From positions 248,001 to 312,000 of the forward strand of contig NW_025954971.1 of NCBI RefSeq assembly GCF_022376445.1: a DNA stretch of 64,000 nucleotides, written 5' to 3'. The notes below the pieces were generated by a model. That model saw only the letters and a list, made by a program, of their open reading frames with translations. It did not search any database and was not told the DNA's origin. The first letter of the stretch is position 1, and the number at the start of each line of letters is the position of its first letter. The stretch is from Fomitopsis serialis (taxonomy: Eukaryota; Basidiomycota; Agaricomycetes; Polyporales; Fomitopsidaceae). The translations under genes and the position numbers were made by a program. Below, one piece after another: positions 58,960 to 64,000 of this stretch.

Positions 58960-60302
58960 ATGAACCTCAACAGGACTCTTGTCTGGATGCGGTGTACAAT
59001 TCCGACCTCTCACCTGACTCCCCCGCCGATTCCATCTATCACCGGTGTATGCCAAGTTCCTGCGGCTGATGCAGAGCCCCAAGATTTACGCATGAGAGCT
59101 CGATCGTGCGCAGAAATTCGTCACGAAGGCTTAGCTTCTACAGGTCAATACCGACCGGGCGAAGAATCTGCTCGAATGGGTGCGGCTGTGCATCCAGAAT
59201 TCTCATGGAGAGCGTTCTTTCCTATCATCCGGAGACTCGAACAGCGGTGTGTATTCTCGGCGAAGCATCCAATGGGTTTCGCTCCTTGCTATGATCACCG
59301 AGGCGAAGGTCGAGTTGGGGAGGGCGGCTGCGATCCAATCGCCCAAGCCGAGTCACCTACGTAGCTGTTACTCGTCGACGAGGTATGTCGTCGCAGCGCT
59401 GTGCATTGTGAGCTGATAGCATGAGCCTAGGCCTGGCCGCGCGAGAAACATGCTGTTGTCCGCTTTCATCATAGGGATGGCGGGCCCGAACATCATGTCG
59501 TGGTGCCGTGTTCGCTGACCAGCTCATCGCCAGACTCTCACGGATTACATCTCGGTCGTCCCTCGCCCAACGCTCACTCGCCGCTCACCGATTGATGACG
59601 CCGGTCGTCGCGTCGCAAGGCTCTTCGCGCGTTGAGGGGTGCATCAAGGACCTCGACGAGTACTACTCGCAGTTGGTACAAGCAATGTCGCCTGCTTCCA
59701 AGCCCCATCCATGATAGGCCCTCACTTCAAGACTTACACAACAGCGCAGACGAGGAGGTCGAGCTCACGTACACGGGCGCCTAGATCCCGATCTCAGCAT
59801 GAAGGCGGTATTCGTGGCGGAGGCCAAGAGCAAGTCCGAGACGGAAAAGGTCGTCGTCAAGTTCGCGTACGCGTACAACGGCGGAGCGCACGAGCTCCTC
59901 GCGAACGCCTCGCCCCCGCAGGCACCCAAGCTGCGGTATTGCGAGTACGATTCCGACGTCGGGATGTGGGTCGTCGTGATGGACTACGTGGAGGGCAGGG
60001 AGGACCCTACTGGCGATTTACTGACGGAGCCCGTTCACGTCGACTCGCTCCGGGTGGCGGTCACGATGCTGCACGAGCACGGACTCGTGTTTGGTGACCT
60101 GCGCGCGCCGAATATCCTGCTTGTGGACGACAGGGCCGTGCTGATTGACTTTGACTGGTGCGGGAAGGCTGGCGAGGCGAGGTATCCCGGCGATATCCTC
60201 CTGGATAATATTAGCTGGCACAGCGAGGTGCGGCGTGGAGGACTCATAGATCGAGCACACGACGTGTATCTTTTCCGCCTTCTTACGCAGCAGGAGTTGT
60301 GA
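58960..60302 (+). pseudogene. Fungal kinase-like (aminoglycoside-phosphotransferase-fold) gene, probably decayed
   Basis: The last frame (59799-60302) has kinase-like C-lobe motifs: VVVKFAYAYNGGAHELLA (Lys region), MWVVVMDYVEG (hinge), HGLVFGDLRAPNILLV (catalytic-loop Asp and Asn), and VLIDFDWCGKAGEARYP in the place of DFG. Upstream pieces in other frames fit the N-terminal part of Agaricomycete kinase-like proteins: LLAMITEAKVELG, ARNMLLSAFIIGMAGPNIM, VFADQLIARL and VEGCIKDLDEYYSQL. Connecting VELTYTGA to LDPDLSMKAVFVAEA needs one extra base at about 59785. Other joins upstream were not resolved. Either a multi-intron gene with one error or a relic; I favour partly decayed. The extent of the 5' end is uncertain. 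Confidence 0.55.
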
Positions 60303-60433
60303 TTGCGATCCTGAGTGCAGCAAAGTAATGTCAGTGAGGAATGGCACTTCAACAGAATCATGTGACCGTGCCTCATGGACAACAGGCGCATGCCCTCAGA
60401 TGAACGCTCGGCCCAAGCAGTCTCACAACCACC

Positions 60434-61658
60434 ATGCCAGAGCAGTCGTCACAAAGTTCAAAGAAGCGACCCCGTACCGATCGTGAGGCGGATCCTTGTG
60501 CTCCTACATCCACAAGTACTGAGCGTACTGAACAAGCATTCGACGACCGTGGTCATCGGCTCGGCTCGTCTGAGTGCGAACAGAAACCTCCCCTGCGCGA
60601 TGATGAGTTTTGGTTCAAAGACGGCACAATAGTCCTGATCGCGGGCAATGTTGCCTTCCGCGTATACGAGGGATTGCTGGCTCGCGACTCCTCTGTCTTA
60701 CGCGACCTTTTTGCTGGCCTCCAGCGAGTCCTTCCGAATGTGGAGATGATCGATGGGTGTCCCGTTGCCCGTCTGTCCGATCGCTCAGAGGAGCTTCGTA
60801 GTCTATTACGAGCTATCCTATCGCCCTGGGGGTTCGTCCATATCAATTGTGCTCTATCGCTTATACTCAATGCTCTTATGTATCTACAGGTACTACCGAC
60901 CAGACCAGACTGTCAGCTTCTCAGTCGTTGCGAGCCTGATCCGCCTCGGTCACAAGTATCGCATGCAGCACATCCTTGACAATGCACTTGGACGGCTTAA
61001 AGGTCGCTTCAGTGACAAGCTCGAGACCTGGTTCGACGCATGGAAAGGCACGCACGACTCGGAGCCTAGCATATCGCGGCCTTCAATGACCAGCCGGCCT
61101 ACCGATGCTATTGCTGCCGTCAACCTCGCTCGCCTGACGGGTGCGACATCCGTTCTCCCCAGCGCTCTCTACGAGTGTGCGAACCTCCCAACGCAGACGC
61201 TTCTGCAGGGCATACAGCGCGATGGCGATGACACGACGACGGACCGACTTTCATCGGAGGACGTCGAGCGATGTCTGGACGCCCGGAAATACCTCGTCTA
61301 CGACTACTTTCTCACTACGCTGCGTGCCGTGGCACCCGAGTGCGATGAAGATTGCGAAGGGGACTCGGATTGCTCCTCGTTTTTCGGAGACAGGCTCGAG
61401 TTCCTGAGGACCAAGGGTCACGACAAAACTGGCCTCTGCCGCTATGACAGCCTGACGTATCGCAATGTTTTTGACTTGAGAGGCAGGAATATTTACGCAC
61501 TTTGTGCCACGTGCGAGGCGATGATGGAGGAGCGGCACCGTAGGGAACGGCTGGAGATCTGGTGCAGGCTACCGGGATACTTTGGCGTTCATGTTCCAGG
61601 CTGGCCAGATATAGACCAGTCTGAGGAACCTGCTAGTTATTCAGACAGTGACTCTTGA
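60434..61658 (+). CDS. BTB/POZ-domain protein, copy 4 (intact)
   Basis: The ATG at 60434 gives MPEQSSQSSKKRPRTDREAD. The BTB core is DEFWFKDGTIVLIAGNVAFR then VYEGLLARDSSVLRDLF and MIDGCPVARLSDRSEELRSL. After an intron (donor about 60826, acceptor CTACAG near 60888) come YYRPDQTVSFSVVASLIRLG then HKYRMQHIL, and TDAIAAVNLARLTGATSVLP then SALYECANLP. The C-terminal part carries a Cys-rich CDEDCEGDSDCSSFFGDRLE, LCATCEAMMEERHRRERLEI, LPGYFGVHVPGW and an acidic Ser/Asp tail. No lesion was seen. This copy is the best template for judging damage in copies 3 and 5. Function unknown; BTB suggests protein-protein interaction. Confidence 0.88.
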
Positions 61659-62395
61659 GAAGAATCCCTCAAGGCGCGTCACGTCCCCCTCAGCCTGTTA
61701 TCTGCATTGTAGTGACTGATACAGAACTGACAGCTCATCCAAATGATCGATGGTACATGTAGACTATGGTTGTACCGCTGCATCCCTGCCAGTGGGCTGT
61801 GTTTACTCTACATCGTATGAACGTCACGACATGGAAGTTGTAGGCGTACTGTGTGAATGGTGTGTGTGGCTGTATATGGCCGCGGAGCTGTCCGAAGTGC
61901 CGTCCTACTAAAGCACTGCTGTAATGCAACTTGAAGCGTTCGGTTCCGCGGGAACTTCATATGACGTGAGCGGATCGTTGGGATGAAATGAAGACGCATC
62001 AGAATTGCGGATCGACATAGTACAAGTTCTTGTCCAGGGAGTCGACTCAGGCTATCCAAGTCAGTTATAGCGAGGTGTGTCTGGCTGTAGCGGGCTGCGG
62101 GGTGTCGCGGGCGACATGCGCAACTTGGATCTCGTGACCGTGTCGCGTCACGGTCCCAGTGCTCCCACGACTCCGACCGGTGAAGCCGACTGAAACGGCG
62201 CAGTGTATACGGTACGTCTGCTTTGCATCCCCCTCCGCGTTTCCTGGTAATATGTTGCAGCAACGCGCAAAAACAAGGGAACAAACAGGCAGGATCTCCG
62301 AGTCGCCAGATGTAAGTTGTCGTGCAACCACAAAAACTCTGAGATGACTCTGATCATAGTAAATTCATCGCCTGCACTAGCCACTAGACGCTGTC
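61659..62395. other. Intergenic between BTB copies 4 and 5
   Basis: About 740 bases with no recognised element. The first exon start of copy 5 should lie in its last part, but no matching ATG or basic N-terminus is seen. Confidence 0.45.
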
Positions 62396-63403
62396 TTGGA
62401 ACACAGGCAGGAGCCTCCCACGCACGACGTTGAATTCTGGTTCGAAGATGGCACGGTAGTCTTGCGTGCAGGCACTGTGGCATTTCGTGTGTACGAGGGA
62501 CTCCTGGCCAGAGATACTGTGCTAAAACCCGTTCCCCGCCTGTTGGACACCCGGACGAAGATCGATGGGTGTCCCGTCTTCCACCTATCAAATGACCCCG
62601 ATGATGTCCGTATCTTCCTACGAGCTTTGATTTCTCCCTGGAGGTTCGTCTGTGTCATTCCACCCCTCGGCCAACTAAGTATGCATGTGCATCCGTAGGT
62701 TCTACCGACCGGACCAGGTTGTCGGCTTCTCTGTCGTGTCGAGCCTGATTCGCCTCGGTCATGAATATGGTGCAAAAGACATTCTAGGGAACGCACTCGA
62801 GCGGCTGCAAAGCCGCTACAGCGGCAACTACGATACATGGCTCGATGCATGGCACGGCGCGCAAGGACACAACACTACGCCTATGATGACTGCCAACCCA
62901 CTGATGCGATCGCCGCCGTCAACCTTGCTCGCCTGACAGCACCCAGCCGTCCTGCCCAGCGCCCTCTACGAATGCTCGGCTCTTCCGACGCAGTCGCTTC
63001 TGCAGGGCGTACAGCGCGGCAGCGATGCCACGGCAATAGAATCCTCAGCCAGGCGGACACAGTGCGATGTCTGGACGCGCGGAAAGCTCTCGTTCACGAT
63101 CATGTCGTCGCTGCGCTGCGTATCTTCGATCCCAGTGTCAGCATGCCTTGCGAGCAGCCAGCGGAGTGTTCCTCGATCCTTGATTCCCGATCCGAGTGGC
63201 TGAGGACGCAGGATCACTGGGAAACCGGGCTGTTTGATTGCCTGACATCTCGGACTGTGCAGGAATTCGTTCGCCACGAACCCCTTTGTCAGGCGTGCGA
63301 GCAGATGTTGGAGGTGCGACATCGTAGGGAACGACTCAAGATCTGGTCTCAGCTACCCGAATACTTTGGCGTAGACGTCCCAGGCTGGGTCACTACGGCA
63401 TAG
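62396..63403 (+). pseudogene. BTB/POZ-domain relic, copy 5
   Basis: Closest to copy 4. The core VEFWFEDGTVVLRAGTVAFR then VYEGLLARD and KIDGCPVFHLSNDPDDVRIF is open, but no ATG with the usual basic N-terminus precedes it. The BTB segment after LLARD is several residues shorter than copy 4. After the intron, FYRPDQVVGFSVVSSLIRLG is intact. Then the frame breaks repeatedly: one base is missing between MMTANP and TDAIAAVNLARLT, another shift occurs after LTAPS (the frame with VLPSALYECSALPTQSLLQG), and a return shift before ILSQADTVRCLDARKALVHD. The C-terminal frame ends LPEYFGVDVPGWVTTA at 63403. At least three indels plus the missing start argue for a pseudogene. Confidence 0.8.
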
Positions 63404-63505
63404 CCTGAGGAATCTGCTCTATTTCAGTTTGAATAGGTTTGTGTCCACCCACCGTTTCAGGCTAGCCATGACTGATCCCAAATTTGTAGATGAGTATCAT
63501 AGCAT

Positions 63506-64000
63506 CTACGTAGGGCCGAGCCGTCGCGGTGGTGCCGTATTGAGCGGCCTCTTCGCCTTCCATTCGTCACTGTGATTGGTGAGATCAGCAACAAGTTCAA
63601 ACCGAAGCCACGCCATGTCTGACAGTTCTCTCTCAAAGCCGATGTATGGGGCGAAGTGGACAGAAATAAGTTGCATGTGCATTAGTTCTAACTCGTACAT
63701 TGGTTTCACGTTGGGATATCTTATAGTACCGCACTCGCAATCCGCTTGCAGCGCGTCCACGTTCTCGCTCTGGTTGAGGATATCCTAGCGACCACTCCTG
63801 CCAACCCACGAGCGAGTACAGGAATCAAAGTCAGACTTTGACATTGGGCAAAACGTGAAATCTCACCCGGCTGGCTAGGTCTCATCGATATTATCCCTTC
63901 CATACTCACTGCTGCCCGAAACCCTAGACCGTATCCACACATCCACGATTCGGCAAGCCTCTTCCACAGAGCTTGTCCCTCCCTTGCTGCGAGCTCCATC
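63506..64000 (-). CDS. Hypothetical protein, C-terminal part (cut by right edge)
   Basis: At the right edge the minus strand reads MELAAREGQALWKRLAESWM then GYGLGFRAA. A putative intron (donor GTGAGTATGG near 63906; acceptor near 63770) and a frame with VDALQADCECGTIRYPNVKP then LISVHFAPYIGFERELSDMA ending KRPLNTAPPRRLGPT follow. The segment REGQALWKRL resembles RERQALWERL near the end of BTB copy 1, so it may belong to a related protein, but the rest does not align. Not recognised; the join is tentative. Confidence 0.4.

Noticed and set aside
1..64000. CRISPR arrays, bacterial operons, complete transposons or LTR elements
   Set aside because: No regularly spaced repeats, no transposase or reverse-transcriptase motifs and no terminal repeat pairs were seen. 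Intron-dense genes make a prokaryotic origin untenable.

Overview
This window comes from a filamentous basidiomycete, most likely an Agaricomycete. Nearly every recognisable gene is broken by short GT-AG introns, often with branch sites such as CTAAC. The gene content fits too: a divergent Fet3-Ftr1 iron-uptake pair, intron-rich P450 and berberine-bridge-like genes, a family of short BTB proteins, and an aminoglycoside-phosphotransferase-like kinase relic. No bacterial, organellar or viral block was seen.

Left part (1-19.2 kb): the 3' end of a secreted adenosine-deaminase-like gene; a zinc-finger/RING gene (1.9-4.0 kb); the reductive iron-uptake pair ftr1 (minus) and fet3 (plus), sharing a 934-bp promoter with three perfect TTATC(A/T)GATAA palindromes; a RUS/DUF647 gene (minus); and a second zinc-finger/RING gene (15.2-17.5 kb, minus). 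The two zinc-finger/RING genes are paralogues. They share a repeated metal-binding module and an intron at the same place in the RING.

Middle part (19.2-42.9 kb): rich in oxidoreductases. It holds a secreted FAD-linked oxidase, three copies of one short-chain dehydrogenase (A plus; B and C minus, B and C lying in a roughly 1.86-kb direct duplication), a SPATA20/YyaL-type thioredoxin-like protein with a 22-nt microexon inside its active site, an aldo-keto reductase, three BTB genes or relics, and a cytochrome P450.

Right part (42.9-64 kb): a GC-rich, gene-poor stretch around one bHLH transcription factor, a decayed kinase-like gene, two more BTB copies (one intact, one broken) and a partial gene leaving the window.

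Recent small-scale duplication and decay run through the window: SDR x3, BTB x5, zinc-RING x2. Many one-base losses fall in or next to homopolymer runs, including in genes otherwise well preserved. Some 'frameshifts' may therefore be consensus errors rather than real lesions. Spliced models were built by eye from GT-AG sites and protein continuity. Gene spans include introns, and starts are less certain than interiors.
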